Positions 26,574-34,813 of a stretch of 64,000 bases of DNA are shown here, in pieces (within the stretch, counting starts at the first letter, position 1; the number at the start of each line of letters is the position of its first letter). The notes under the pieces are model-generated. The model was not told the DNA's origin. It was given only the letters and a program-made list of their open reading frames with translations, and ran no database searches. The position numbers and the translations under genes were made by a program. Source of the DNA: Peribacillus simplex (lineage in GTDB: Bacteria; Bacillota; Bacilli; Bacillales; DSM-1321); contig NZ_CP126106.1 in assembly GCF_030123325.1 (NCBI RefSeq), positions 958,001 through 1,022,000 of the forward strand. The letters are read 5' to 3'.

Positions 26574-27416
26574 ATGGATTTACAGCAAAAAGTTAAAGAA
26601 GTATTCCCTGGTTTATCCACTGGTCAAAAAAAGGTAGCAAAATACTTGTTAGTGCATTCACATACATTTGCAGTCACTTCAGCTCAAAAGCTCGGAAAAG
26701 AAATAGGAGTGAGTGAAACGACCATCATCCGCTTTTGCTATTCATTGGGGTTAAGTGGATATGCGGAACTTCAAAAACTTATTCGCAATCAGTTGATATA
26801 CGAGAGCAGCAGTTTGAATGAATATCATTCTTCAAAACTTGAAGCAGCGAATCAGCCAAACTTCATGGCTCAGGTGATGGGGCAAGATATCATCAGCATC
26901 GAAAAGACAATGAATAATTTATCAAATGAAGATTTCTCCAGAACAGTTGATAAATTGGCGGCAGCTGACAATGTTTTGATATCCGGACACCGGTTATCAT
27001 TTTCGGCAGCACATTGGTTAACCTTTACGCTAAGGCTTGTTAGGGAAGAGATCCATTTATATAGGCCTGATACAGATGATATTTTCTTACTGCTGAATAA
27101 AATGACTGAAAATTCAGTTTTTGTGGCCATTTCTTTTCACCGTTATGTTAAAGAGACAGTGAAAATCACGGAAATGGCCAAAAAAGCGGGTGCATTTGTA
27201 ATTGGTGTTACGGATTCTGAACTGGCTCCAATTGCTGAATACGCTGACATATTATTGCCCATTTCAACACCAAGGACTTCCACTATCGATACGGCACCGG
27301 TGTTATTCTCATTATTGAATAGTTTAGTAGCTGGTGTATCGATTAAGGACGAACAGGGTTTCAAAGAAAGAAAAGCTATATATGATGCATTCAATCAAGA
27401 TGAATTTTTCTTTTGA
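26574..27416 (+). CDS. RpiR/MurR-family transcriptional regulator
   Basis: 280 aa. N-terminal HTH_6 domain (residues 1-77: LQQKVKEVFPGLSTGQKKVA… AQKLGKEIGVSETTIIRFCY) and C-terminal SIS domain (about 120-260: DNVLISGHRLSFSAAHW, GVTDSELAPIAEYADILLPI), which usually senses a phosphosugar or amino-sugar ligand. It heads an operon for N-acylamino acid racemisation, so it probably controls that operon, perhaps in response to an amino-acid derivative. ATG 26574 with GAGGGGATG upstream preferred over the open frame to 26523, which has no ribosome site. Confidence 0.88.
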   Translation: MDLQQKVKEVFPGLSTGQKKVAKYLLVHSHTFAVTSAQKLGKEIGVSETTIIRFCYSLGLSGYAELQKLIRNQLIYESSSLNEYHSSKLEAANQPNFMAQVMGQDIISIEKTMNNLSNEDFSRTVDKLAAADNVLISGHRLSFSAAHWLTFTLRLVREEIHLYRPDTDDIFLLLNKMTENSVFVAISFHRYVKETVKITEMAKKAGAFVIGVTDSELAPIAEYADILLPISTPRTSTIDTAPVLFSLLNSLVAGVSIKDEQGFKERKAIYDAFNQDEFFF

Positions 27417-27478
27417 GATTAAATTTCCAACAGTTCGGTGAACAAGCCGATTAACCGGGATACAAGGGGGAGACAGAA

Positions 27479-28633
27479 ATGGATATCACACAGACTATCG
27501 AAAAATTAAGGCCTCGTATACTCGATATCTTTGACCATTTACACGCACATCCTGAAACGAGTTGGAATGAAGTGAATACGACAGCTTTCATTTCGAATAT
27601 TTTAACGGAAAATCAGTGTACGGTGAAAACATTCAAGGACTGTACAGGAGTGATTGGGGAAATCGGGGATGGGAATTTCACGGTAGGGTTACGATCGGAT
27701 ATCGATGCACTTTGGCAGGAGGTGCATGGGACGTTTCAAGCCAACCATTCCTGTGGACACGATGGGCATATGACCTTGGCACTTGGAGTATTCCTGGTAT
27801 TGAAAGAAATGGACTTCCGCCCAAGAGGCAAACTTAAATTCATTTTTCAGCCTGCTGAAGAAAAAGGTACGGGCGCCTTGAAGATGATTGAAGAAAAAGT
27901 ATTGGATGATGTCGATTTCCTTTATGGGGTTCACTTAAGGCCGGTTGAGGAAGTGAAGGATGGGCAAGCGGCACCAGCCATTGTCCATGGTGCCGCCCAG
28001 TTCATTAAAGGAGAAATAGCGGGGACAGATGCACATGGAGCCAGACCGCATCAAGGGCAAAATGCCATCGAGATAGGAGCGGCATTCATCACTTTGTTAA
28101 ATGGTATCCATCTCAATCCATCCATCCCTTATTCGGCAAAAATGACGCAGTTTTTTGCTGGCGGCGAAAGCTCCAATATCATCCCTGGGAGAGCCACTTT
28201 CACATTGGATTTACGGGCACAGGATAATGCAATGATGGAAGAGCTCACCAAAAAGGTGGAAAAGGTTGCAGAATCTTTGGCCATTGTCCATGGAGTCGAA
28301 GTGAAGCTCGAACCGGGAACCAATGTTGCTGCAGCAACCGTGAACGATCAAGCCCAGCAAATAATGTCTGAAGCGATAGTAGATACACTCGGGGAAGGAA
28401 ATCTGGTGGCGCCCGTCATTACTACAGGAGGAGAGGATTTTCATTTTTATACGTTGAAAAAACCTGAACTCAAAGCGACAATGCTTGGATTGGGCTGTGA
28501 TTTGGCACCAGGGCTCCATCATCCGGACATGACGTTCAACAAAGATGCTTTGTTATCGGGGATTGAAATCCTGACCAAAGCCATCATACTGACTTTCGAG
28601 AAATATGGGGAGGGGGGACATTTACATGACTGA
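27479..28633 (+). CDS. M20-family amidohydrolase, probable N-acyl-L-amino acid hydrolase
   Basis: 384 aa metalloenzyme: HSCGHDGHM (90-98) with metal His/Cys ligands, QPAEEKGTG (124-132) with catalytic Glu, dimerisation domain about 170-290, and GEDF near the C-terminus. Belongs to the aminoacylase/IAA-hydrolase group (AmaA, YxeP). In the operon next to an acyltransferase and an N-acylamino acid racemase, the expected reaction is desuccinylation or deacylation of the N-acyl-L-amino acid, the final irreversible step of a D- to L-amino acid route. Good GGGGGAGA ribosome site; overlaps the next gene by 8 bases. Confidence 0.88.
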   Translation: MDITQTIEKLRPRILDIFDHLHAHPETSWNEVNTTAFISNILTENQCTVKTFKDCTGVIGEIGDGNFTVGLRSDIDALWQEVHGTFQANHSCGHDGHMTLALGVFLVLKEMDFRPRGKLKFIFQPAEEKGTGALKMIEEKVLDDVDFLYGVHLRPVEEVKDGQAAPAIVHGAAQFIKGEIAGTDAHGARPHQGQNAIEIGAAFITLLNGIHLNPSIPYSAKMTQFFAGGESSNIIPGRATFTLDLRAQDNAMMEELTKKVEKVAESLAIVHGVEVKLEPGTNVAAATVNDQAQQIMSEAIVDTLGEGNLVAPVITTGGEDFHFYTLKKPELKATMLGLGCDLAPGLHHPDMTFNKDALLSGIEILTKAIILTFEKYGEGGHLHD

Positions 28634-29420
28634 TGAATTAATCATTAAATCCCTATCAACACTTGAGGATTTACAAGAAGTACAGCGACTGGAAGTTCTT
28701 GTATGGGGCATGGATTGCGTTCCCATCCATCAGACGATTACGGCTGTCAAAAACGGCGGGCTTGTTTTAGGCGGATACATCAATGGTCAGTTAGTCGGGT
28801 TTCAATACAGTTTCCCGGGATTCAAGGATGGAAGGGCATATCTTTGTTCACATATGTTAGCAATCCATCCTGCCCATCAAAAGAAGGGCTACGGCAGATT
28901 ACTTAAACTTGCACAAAAAGAAGAAGCACTCAAAAAAGGTTACGACTTGATCACATGGACGTATGATCCATTGGAAAGCGTGAATGCAAACTTGAATATC
29001 GGTAAGCTAAAAGCTGTTTGCTCTACATATATGGATGATTGTTATGGAAATATGAAGGATACCCTCAATGAAGGATTGTCCACTGATCGATTCATGGTGG
29101 AATGGAATATACGGCAGGAAGCAAAGGAAGAGACTCCGCTTCCAGATAAAGCCATACACATCGTAACGACAGGAATGAATGACCAAGGCTTTCCTTACAT
29201 CAAGGATTATCACTTTGAAACCAATGCAGAGGTGATCGCCATACCCATTCCGACGGATATTCAACAAATCAAAAAAGCTGATCTCCGCCTTGCGATTGAT
29301 TGGCGGTTAAAAACCGGAGAATTATTCAAAACGCTTTTTGCCAAAGGATATGTTGCAGCCGGGATTGAACGGGAACAAGGTGAAAATATTCAAAACTATT
29401 TATTAAAAAAACAAGAATAA
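28626..29420 (+). CDS. GNAT-family N-acyltransferase (COG3375), operon partner of the racemase
   Basis: 264 aa. GNAT core at residues 1-150 with acetyl-CoA loop HPAHQKKGYGRLLK and the WTYDPLESVNANLNIGKL segment typical of COG3375, then a C-terminal extension (about 170-264). Family members in NSAR operons transfer a succinyl group from succinyl-CoA to D-amino acids. Start ATG 28626 with GGAGGGGGG 8 bases upstream; translation is coupled to the M20 gene. Activity on D-amino acids is inferred from context. Confidence 0.82.
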   Translation: MTDELIIKSLSTLEDLQEVQRLEVLVWGMDCVPIHQTITAVKNGGLVLGGYINGQLVGFQYSFPGFKDGRAYLCSHMLAIHPAHQKKGYGRLLKLAQKEEALKKGYDLITWTYDPLESVNANLNIGKLKAVCSTYMDDCYGNMKDTLNEGLSTDRFMVEWNIRQEAKEETPLPDKAIHIVTTGMNDQGFPYIKDYHFETNAEVIAIPIPTDIQQIKKADLRLAIDWRLKTGELFKTLFAKGYVAAGIEREQGENIQNYLLKKQE

Positions 29421-29433
29421 GAGGGGAATCGGG

Positions 29434-30543
29434 ATGAAAATAACAGAAGTGCGTTTACGTCATTTAAATATGGATTTGGTAGCTCCCTTTACAACAAGCT
29501 TTGGAACGTTTGTGGATAAGGAGTTCATTCTTGTGGAAGTGAAAAATGGAGAGGGGCTTTCAGGTTGGGCTGAATCTGTGGCGTTTTCAGCACCTTGGTA
29601 TAACGAAGAAACCATAAAAACCAATTGGACCATGCTGGAGGATTTCCTGATCCCGCTTGTATTGGATAAAGAAATTGAGCATCCTCGTGATGTATCGGAT
29701 ATGTTCTCGCATATTCGTAAGAATAATATGGCAAAATCGGCAATCGAGGGAGCCATCTGGGATTTATACGCAAAAGAAAATAATATCCCATTAAGTATGG
29801 CTTTAGGAGGGAGACTGGAAAAAATCGATGTTGGGATCAGTATCGGCATCCAAAAAACGGTACCTGAATTACTGGCGAAAATAGAAGCGGGATTGAAGGA
29901 CGGGTATAAACGAATCAAAATGAAAATCCAACCAGGTTGGGATGTAGATGTGATCAGGGAAGTACGCAATCGATATCCCGATGTCCCGATCATGGCAGAT
30001 GCAAACTCCGCTTACCGTCTGAAAGACATCGAATTACTGAAACAACTTGATCAATTTGATTTAATGATGATCGAGCAGCCTTTGTCATCAGATGATATTG
30101 TCGATCATGCCACACTACAAGCGGAAATCAAAACACCGATTTGCTTGGATGAAAGCATACATTCCGTCGAGGACGCAAGAAAAGCCCTTGATTTGGGAAG
30201 CTGCAAAATCATTAATATTAAGATCGGCAGGGTTGGCGGCTTAACGGAAGCAATGAAAATACATGAATTATGTAAAGAAAGGAATGTACCGGTTTGGTGC
30301 GGGGGCATGTTGGAATCTGGTGTGGGGCGTGCCCATAATATCGCATTGACAACACTTGATAACTTCACGATGCCTGGTGATACGGCAGCATCTGCGAATT
30401 ATTGGCATAAAGACATCATCCAACCGGAGGTTACAGTGGAAGATGGGGTCATAACCGTTCCAAAGGCGGCAGGCATTGGTTATGAAGTCGATTACGCTGC
30501 GGTCGATGAATTCACTTCCTATAGCAAAAGATATACCAAATGA
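29434..30543 (+). CDS. N-acyl/succinylamino acid racemase, enolase superfamily (MenC type)
   Basis: 369 aa. All enolase-superfamily residues of the OSBS/NSAR family are in place: catalytic lysines K162/K164 in IKMKIQPG and K263 in NIKIGRVGG; metal ligands D189 (MADAN), E214 (IEQP) and D239 (LDES). The family includes o-succinylbenzoate synthases (MenC), but the genome context (M20 hydrolase, GNAT acyltransferase, RpiR) rather than men genes indicates N-succinylamino acid racemase, as described in Geobacillus. It interconverts N-acyl-D- and L-amino acids. RBS GAGGGG 8 bases before the ATG. Confidence 0.88.
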   Translation: MKITEVRLRHLNMDLVAPFTTSFGTFVDKEFILVEVKNGEGLSGWAESVAFSAPWYNEETIKTNWTMLEDFLIPLVLDKEIEHPRDVSDMFSHIRKNNMAKSAIEGAIWDLYAKENNIPLSMALGGRLEKIDVGISIGIQKTVPELLAKIEAGLKDGYKRIKMKIQPGWDVDVIREVRNRYPDVPIMADANSAYRLKDIELLKQLDQFDLMMIEQPLSSDDIVDHATLQAEIKTPICLDESIHSVEDARKALDLGSCKIINIKIGRVGGLTEAMKIHELCKERNVPVWCGGMLESGVGRAHNIALTTLDNFTMPGDTAASANYWHKDIIQPEVTVEDGVITVPKAAGIGYEVDYAAVDEFTSYSKRYTK

Positions 30544-30572
30544 TAAATGTCCAGGAGTTGTAAATAAAAGAA

Positions 30573-30618
30573 CCTCCCGGCTTCTTGGGCTTCGGCCCTT
30601 TAACTTGAAGCCGGGGGG
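30573..30618. other. Nested stem-loop after the NSAR gene
   Basis: 12-base arms CCTCCCGGCTTC/GAAGCCGGGGGG (30573-30584, 30607-30618) enclosing a second hairpin GGGCTTCGGCCC (30587-30598). The plus strand has no T-run after it; the minus strand has TTCTTTTATTT. May be an inefficient terminator or an RNA processing site between the operon and the transporter gene. Confidence 0.5.
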
Positions 30619-30706
30619 CTATGAAAGAACAGAATAATGATGAAAGGGAAGATATTTCTTTAACTTAAATTGTCAGAATAATCATATAATTAAGGTGGTA
30701 TGTGAT

Positions 30707-31786
30707 ATGAAAAACAGTGTAAATCTTGCAGGTGCATATATCGGAATAATCATTGGAGCAGGTTTCGCTTCAGGACAAGAAGTATTGCAGTTCTTCACGA
30801 GTTTTGGAATCTACAGTGTATTGGGAATTTTGGTGGCAACTGCCTTATTCGCGTTTTTAGGCATGCAAGTTACTCAATTGGGGAGCACTCTCCAAACACG
30901 CTCCCATAAAAGCATCATCGATCATATTTGTGGCCGCTATATAGGCAGGGTGGTCGATATTATTATCACATTTTTCTTGTTTGGTGTTACAGTCATCATG
31001 ATTGCCGGCTCCGGGACGATTTTTGAAGAACAATTCGGGATTCCAAGTATGGTTGGTGCAATCGTCATGACGGTGCTTACGATTGGCACGCTTTTACTTA
31101 ATGTTAACAAAATAATGTCCATCATCAGTGCCGTAACACCGTTTTTATTTGTTATCATGATCATCATTTCAGGTTATTCATTTTTCACATCCGATCTAAG
31201 TTTCAATCAAATCATTTCATCTTCAAGTAAAGGAACGGCTGCAACCGGAAATTGGATGATGGGATCATTACTTTATGTTTCATATAATATGACTGCCGGA
31301 ATTGCCATGCTAGCCGTAATGGGAGGGACCTTCAAGAATAAGAAAGAGGCTGGTATGGGAGGAATTCTAGGCGGTATCGGATTGGGGATCTTGCTATTCT
31401 TGATCAATTTGGGGATGATGTCCGACTTGAAGGGCATTGAAGGCTCAGGTATGCCTACCCTTCAATTAGCGAATCAGATTTCTCCATGGTTGGGATATAT
31501 CCTGTCAATCATCCTTTTAGGAATGATTTATAATACCGCTGTCGGGATGCTGTATGCATTCACAGCCAGGTTGGTTCCTGCCGAAACGAAACGGTTTAAA
31601 ATATCCGTGATCATGGTCGGGATCCTCGCTTTCCTTGCAAGTTTCGTTGGCTTTATTAAATTGGTTGGTACGGTATACCCAGTCACAGGATACTTAGGTT
31701 TTGTTATCATTGGAGCGCTCATCATTTCCTGGATCCGTTCAAAAACGAAAAAAGAGGCTGTGAATACGGAATTAGTGAAATTTTAA
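30707..31786 (+). CDS. ykvI: YkvI-type membrane transporter (LeuT-fold)
   Basis: 359 aa with about ten membrane spans; N-terminal NLAGAYIGIIIGAGFASGQEVLQFF is the family signature (short part GAGFASGQE). B. subtilis YkvI is similar in length; no substrate is proven, but the fold is that of amino-acid/cation symporters. Its location behind the racemase operon suggests amino-acid (perhaps D-amino acid or N-acyl-amino acid) transport. Start ATG 30707, eight bases after AAGGTGG; the frame extends to a GTG at 30695 inside that site. Confidence 0.82.
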   Translation: MKNSVNLAGAYIGIIIGAGFASGQEVLQFFTSFGIYSVLGILVATALFAFLGMQVTQLGSTLQTRSHKSIIDHICGRYIGRVVDIIITFFLFGVTVIMIAGSGTIFEEQFGIPSMVGAIVMTVLTIGTLLLNVNKIMSIISAVTPFLFVIMIIISGYSFFTSDLSFNQIISSSSKGTAATGNWMMGSLLYVSYNMTAGIAMLAVMGGTFKNKKEAGMGGILGGIGLGILLFLINLGMMSDLKGIEGSGMPTLQLANQISPWLGYILSIILLGMIYNTAVGMLYAFTARLVPAETKRFKISVIMVGILAFLASFVGFIKLVGTVYPVTGYLGFVIIGALIISWIRSKTKKEAVNTELVKF

Positions 31787-31828
31787 TATCAATAGGATTG
31801 TGTGTGAACTCCATGAACCTTTGGTATG

Positions 31829-31855
31829 ACATCTTCTTCGTGAAGGTGTTTTTTT
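31829..31855 (+). terminator. Terminator of the YkvI-type gene
   Basis: ACATCTTC, TTCG loop, TGAAGGTGT (31829-31849), then six T. Confidence 0.85.
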
Positions 31856-31946
31856 CTGTTATCGAGGACCTTTACTCATGATCACGGCATTTTTCCTCCT
31901 TTTTTTCATACATTAGTTTAAAGGCGGAAGACAAGGGGGATATCCG

Positions 31947-33362
31947 ATGAATGAAGCGGAGCAAAAGGCTCTGGAATATGCCATTAGTGAAATTACAGAA
32001 ATAGCAACTGGGTTCGGGTTGGATTTTTACCCGATGCGTTATGAAATTTGCCCTTCAGAAATCATTTATACATTTGGTGCCTATGGGATGCCGACACGTT
32101 TTTCTCATTGGAGCTTTGGGAAGCAATTTCATAAAATGAAGCTGCAGTACGACTTTGGTTTAAGTAAGATCTATGAACTGGTCATTAACTCTGATCCTTG
32201 TTACGCTTTTTTGCTGGACTCCAATTCACTTGTGCAAAATAAATTGATTGTTGCCCACGTTTTGGCGCATTGTGATTTCTTTAAAAATAATATCCGCTTC
32301 AATAATACGAAGAGAGATATGGTAGAAAGTATGTCGGCAACGGCAGAAAGAATCCGTGAATATGAAATCCTGCACGGCAAAAAGGAAGTGGAAACCTTCC
32401 TTGATGCACTTTTAGCCATTGAAGAACATATCGATCCGTCGCTGATGAGACCGAAACTTGCCTGGACGATGGAAGATGAGGAAGAAGAAGAGGAAATAAA
32501 ACCGGCAGCCACACAATACGATGATTTATGGAACCTTGATAATAAGGATAAACCGAAGAAATCCAACATTAAAAAAAGAAAAAAATTCCCGCCAAGGCCT
32601 GAAAAGGATATTATGCTTTTCATAGAACAGTACAGCAGGGATTTAACCGATTGGCAACGGGATATCATGACGATGATCAGGGAAGAGATGCTGTATTTCT
32701 GGCCGCAGCTGGAAACGAAAATCATGAACGAAGGCTGGGCATCCTACTGGCATCAGCGCATAATCCGTGAATTGGATCTATCCTCAGGGGAAGCCATTGA
32801 ATTCGCAAAACTGAACGCAGGTGTCGTTCAGCCATCACGCACCAGCATCAATCCATATTATCTTGGATTGAAAGTGCTTGAAGATATTGAAGAACGCTAT
32901 GATAATCCAACCGAAGAAATGATCAAGATGGGCGTCAAGCCCGGATCTGGCCGGGAAAAGATGTTCGAAGTAAGGGAAATAGAATCGGATATTTCCTTTC
33001 TCCGTAATTATTTGACGAAAGATCTGGTCATGCGGGAGGATATGTATTTATTTCAAAAGCAGGGCAAGGATTATAAAATCGTCGATAAGGCATGGGAAAA
33101 TGTTCGTGATCAACTCGTGAGTATGAGGGTTAACGGCGGTTTCCCCTATATCACGGTGAACGATGGGGACTTCATGCGAAATGGGGAACTTTATCTAAAA
33201 CATTGGTATGAAGATATTGAACTGGATCTGAAATATCTCGAAAAAGTCATGCCATATATCCATCAGCTCTGGGGCCGCTCCGTTCATATGGAATCAGTCA
33301 TAGAAGGAAAAGAAGTCCTGTTTTCCTATGATGGAAAAGGCATTCACCGGAAATATTTATAA
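31947..33362 (+). CDS. spoVR: Stage V sporulation protein R (SpoVR)
   Basis: 471 aa, normal for SpoVR. Conserved segments: YPMRYEICPSEIIYTFGAYGMPTRFSHWSFGK (short: MPTRFSHWSFGK, about residues 52-63), NEGWASYWHQRI, and FLRNYLTKDLV. An acidic run EDEEEEEEI near 175-183 is a low-complexity linker. In B. subtilis SpoVR is needed for proper spore cortex formation; homologues outside spore formers are paired with YeaH/PrkA, but none is adjacent here. Soluble. RBS AAGGGGGATATCCG before the ATG. Confidence 0.95.
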   Translation: MNEAEQKALEYAISEITEIATGFGLDFYPMRYEICPSEIIYTFGAYGMPTRFSHWSFGKQFHKMKLQYDFGLSKIYELVINSDPCYAFLLDSNSLVQNKLIVAHVLAHCDFFKNNIRFNNTKRDMVESMSATAERIREYEILHGKKEVETFLDALLAIEEHIDPSLMRPKLAWTMEDEEEEEEIKPAATQYDDLWNLDNKDKPKKSNIKKRKKFPPRPEKDIMLFIEQYSRDLTDWQRDIMTMIREEMLYFWPQLETKIMNEGWASYWHQRIIRELDLSSGEAIEFAKLNAGVVQPSRTSINPYYLGLKVLEDIEERYDNPTEEMIKMGVKPGSGREKMFEVREIESDISFLRNYLTKDLVMREDMYLFQKQGKDYKIVDKAWENVRDQLVSMRVNGGFPYITVNDGDFMRNGELYLKHWYEDIELDLKYLEKVMPYIHQLWGRSVHMESVIEGKEVLFSYDGKGIHRKYL

Positions 33363-33368
33363 AGCTGG

Positions 33369-33398
33369 AAAAACTGCCGGTCACTCGGCAGTTTTTTT
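33369..33398 (+). terminator. Terminator of spoVR
   Basis: Stem AAAACTGCCG/CGGCAGTTTT (33370-33379, 33386-33395) with T-run to 33398. Confidence 0.92.
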
Positions 33399-33521
33399 GT
33401 TTCAAGCTCTATTACTCGTTAAGAGCTACTTAGCATAAAGAATCAATGATACTTGTAATTAATGTTATAAAACGATTATAGAATTTTGAAAAAACTCATT
33501 TGGCAAACGGAGGAGAAAAGT

Positions 33522-34007
33522 ATGATCATTCGTGAAGCGATGGAAACGGACATAGTTTCCATCAAAGAAATTTACAATCAAGGGATTGAGGATCGAATTG
33601 CCACGTTAGAAACGGAAGTAAAGGACCAAACTTACATTGAGGAATGGTTTGCCAAACACATCGGACGCTATAAGGTCATTGTCGCTGAGCAAGAAGGGGA
33701 GATTGTTGGATGGGCTTCTTTAAACCCATATAATAGGCGCGATGCTTATAGAGGGGTTGCGGATTTATCCGTCTATATCTCAAGAGATCATCGAGGAAAA
33801 CGGATTGGCGGTTTATTGCTGCAATCCATCGAAAAGCTCGCAAAAGAAAATGACTTCAATAAAATTGTGTTATTCACTTTGCCCTTTAACCAGATTGGTC
33901 AAGGATTGTACAATAAACGGGGGTATCGCGAAGTAGGAGTGTTTAAGAACCAGGGAATGTTAGACGGGGAATTTGTCGATGTGATGGCTATGGAGAAATT
34001 ACTTTAA
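33522..34007 (+). CDS. GNAT acetyltransferase, ArsN1/phosphinothricin acetyltransferase-like
   Basis: 161 aa GNAT protein. N-terminus MIIREAMETDIVSIKEIYNQ and the ATLETEVKD, GWASLNPYNRRDAYRGVADLSVYI (short: VADLSVYISRDHRGKRIGG) and YNKRGYREVGVFKNQG segments are those of the pat/ArsN1 group, which acetylate phosphinothricin, methionine sulfoximine or the arsenic antibiotic arsinothricin. Nearby metalloid-type genes make ArsN1 function attractive, but this is inference. ATG 33522 has ACGGAGGAG upstream; the open frame to 33486 is not used. A strong ribosome site and a broken small gene follow. Confidence 0.75.
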   Translation: MIIREAMETDIVSIKEIYNQGIEDRIATLETEVKDQTYIEEWFAKHIGRYKVIVAEQEGEIVGWASLNPYNRRDAYRGVADLSVYISRDHRGKRIGGLLLQSIEKLAKENDFNKIVLFTLPFNQIGQGLYNKRGYREVGVFKNQGMLDGEFVDVMAMEKLL

Positions 34008-34028
34008 ACATTTAGGGGGAGGAGGATT

Positions 34029-34228
34029 ATGACAGTGAACCATCCAAGTGTATTGTCAGTTGGTTATTTTGATGCCTATTTCAAGCTGGTTTTAACTTCT
34101 CGTGAACCTGTGGTGGAAAAGGCAAAGAATTTATTGAAACAAACTTTTTTAAAGGCGAAGCGAGTTATTATGGCGAGCAAACTTACCGAAATTTCATGAC
34201 AGCTTTTAATAAGCTGAAGGATAAATAA
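34029..34228 (+). pseudogene. Small frameshifted gene of unknown family
   Basis: ATG 34029 follows a very strong GGGGGAGGAGG site. The first frame gives 56 codons (MTVNHPSVLSVGYFDAYFK…, stop 34197-34199). Restoring one T in the T6 tract at 34145-34150 joins it to FKGEASYYGEQTYRNFM… ending at TAA 34226-34228, a coherent 66-residue product. I do not recognise the family. It was probably co-transcribed with the acetyltransferase 21 bases upstream. Sequencing error in the T-run is possible. Confidence 0.5.
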
Positions 34229-34246
34229 AAAAGTTGAATCAAATAG

Positions 34247-34275
34247 TTGCAAGTTGCAAATAATTAGCGTATAAA
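34247..34275 (+). promoter_or_regulatory. Promoter and TTGCAA operator of the MarR gene
   Basis: TTGCAAGTTGCAA (34247-34259) overlaps the -35 (TTGCAA); 17 bases later is TATAAA (34270-34275). The same double TTGCAA box lies in front of the flavoprotein gene at 34769-34781, so the MarR protein likely binds both. Confidence 0.65.
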
Positions 34276-34293
34276 TAAAGTGAGGTGAAAGTA

Positions 34294-34749
34294 ATGGAAA
34301 ATGAAAACCTTAGAGGTCTCTTCCAACTCTTAACTAGACGTTTTGGATTATTGAATAAAAATTGTTGCAGCGCAGATGGAATTGAGATATCCCTTGTTCA
34401 AAGCCATATCCTGTATGAAATAAACCGACAAAAAGGCGCTTCCATCCAGCAAATTGCAGAATCCCTGGGAACGGATATTACGACGTTCAGCCGACAAATC
34501 CAATCCCTTATAAAATTGAATTTAGTCACTAAAACGCCTGATGCGGAAGATCGGAGAATTTCTATCCTTTCTCTGACCGATGAAGGCGTGAAAATCAATC
34601 AAACCATCGATCAGCAAATGAATGATTACTTAAATGAGATTTTCAAGACGATGAATGAGTTTGAAAAGGAATCCGTCGTGCGTTCTCTGACATTGCTTAA
34701 TGATCGAATGTTGAAGTCTTCGGTATGTTGTACTACTCCTTGGGGGTAG
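34294..34749 (+). CDS. MarR-family regulator with N- and C-terminal Cys pairs
   Basis: 151 aa winged-helix protein. Winged helix at about 45-110 (ASIQQIAESLGTDITTFSRQ, LVTKTPDAEDRRISILSLT with the MarR wing DRR). Unusual for MarR are two vicinal cysteine pairs, NKNCC (about residues 22-26) and SVCC near the C-terminus, suggesting sensing of thiol-reactive or metalloid ligands. Two identical-type operators (TTGCAA-N1-TTGCAA) precede this gene and the flavoprotein downstream, so it is probably an autorepressor of both. ATG 34294 after GAGGTG preferred over GTG 34285. Confidence 0.85.
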   Translation: MENENLRGLFQLLTRRFGLLNKNCCSADGIEISLVQSHILYEINRQKGASIQQIAESLGTDITTFSRQIQSLIKLNLVTKTPDAEDRRISILSLTDEGVKINQTIDQQMNDYLNEIFKTMNEFEKESVVRSLTLLNDRMLKSSVCCTTPWG

Positions 34750-34781
34750 TATAATTTTTCGACAATACTTGCAAATTGCAA
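34728..34781 (+). promoter_or_regulatory. Promoter and TTGCAA operator of the flavoprotein gene
   Basis: TTGTAC (34728-34733), 16-base spacer, TATAAT (34750-34755), then operator TTGCAAATTGCAA (34769-34781) in the early transcribed region. The promoter lies inside the 3' end of the marR-type gene. Confidence 0.65.
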
Positions 34782-34813
34782 CTTTTTTTAAGGAAAAAAT
34801 ATAGGAGGGAATA

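Noticed and set aside
29434..30543. Naming the enolase-superfamily gene menC
   Set aside because: No other menaquinone genes nearby; operon partners fit N-acylamino acid racemisation better.
30573..30618. Riboswitch ahead of the YkvI-type gene
   Set aside because: The nested stem-loop does not match any riboswitch pattern I know; described only as a stem-loop.
31947..33362. 174-aa serine-rich reverse frame inside spoVR
   Set aside because: Shadow of the acidic spoVR linker; no ribosome site and spoVR is certain.
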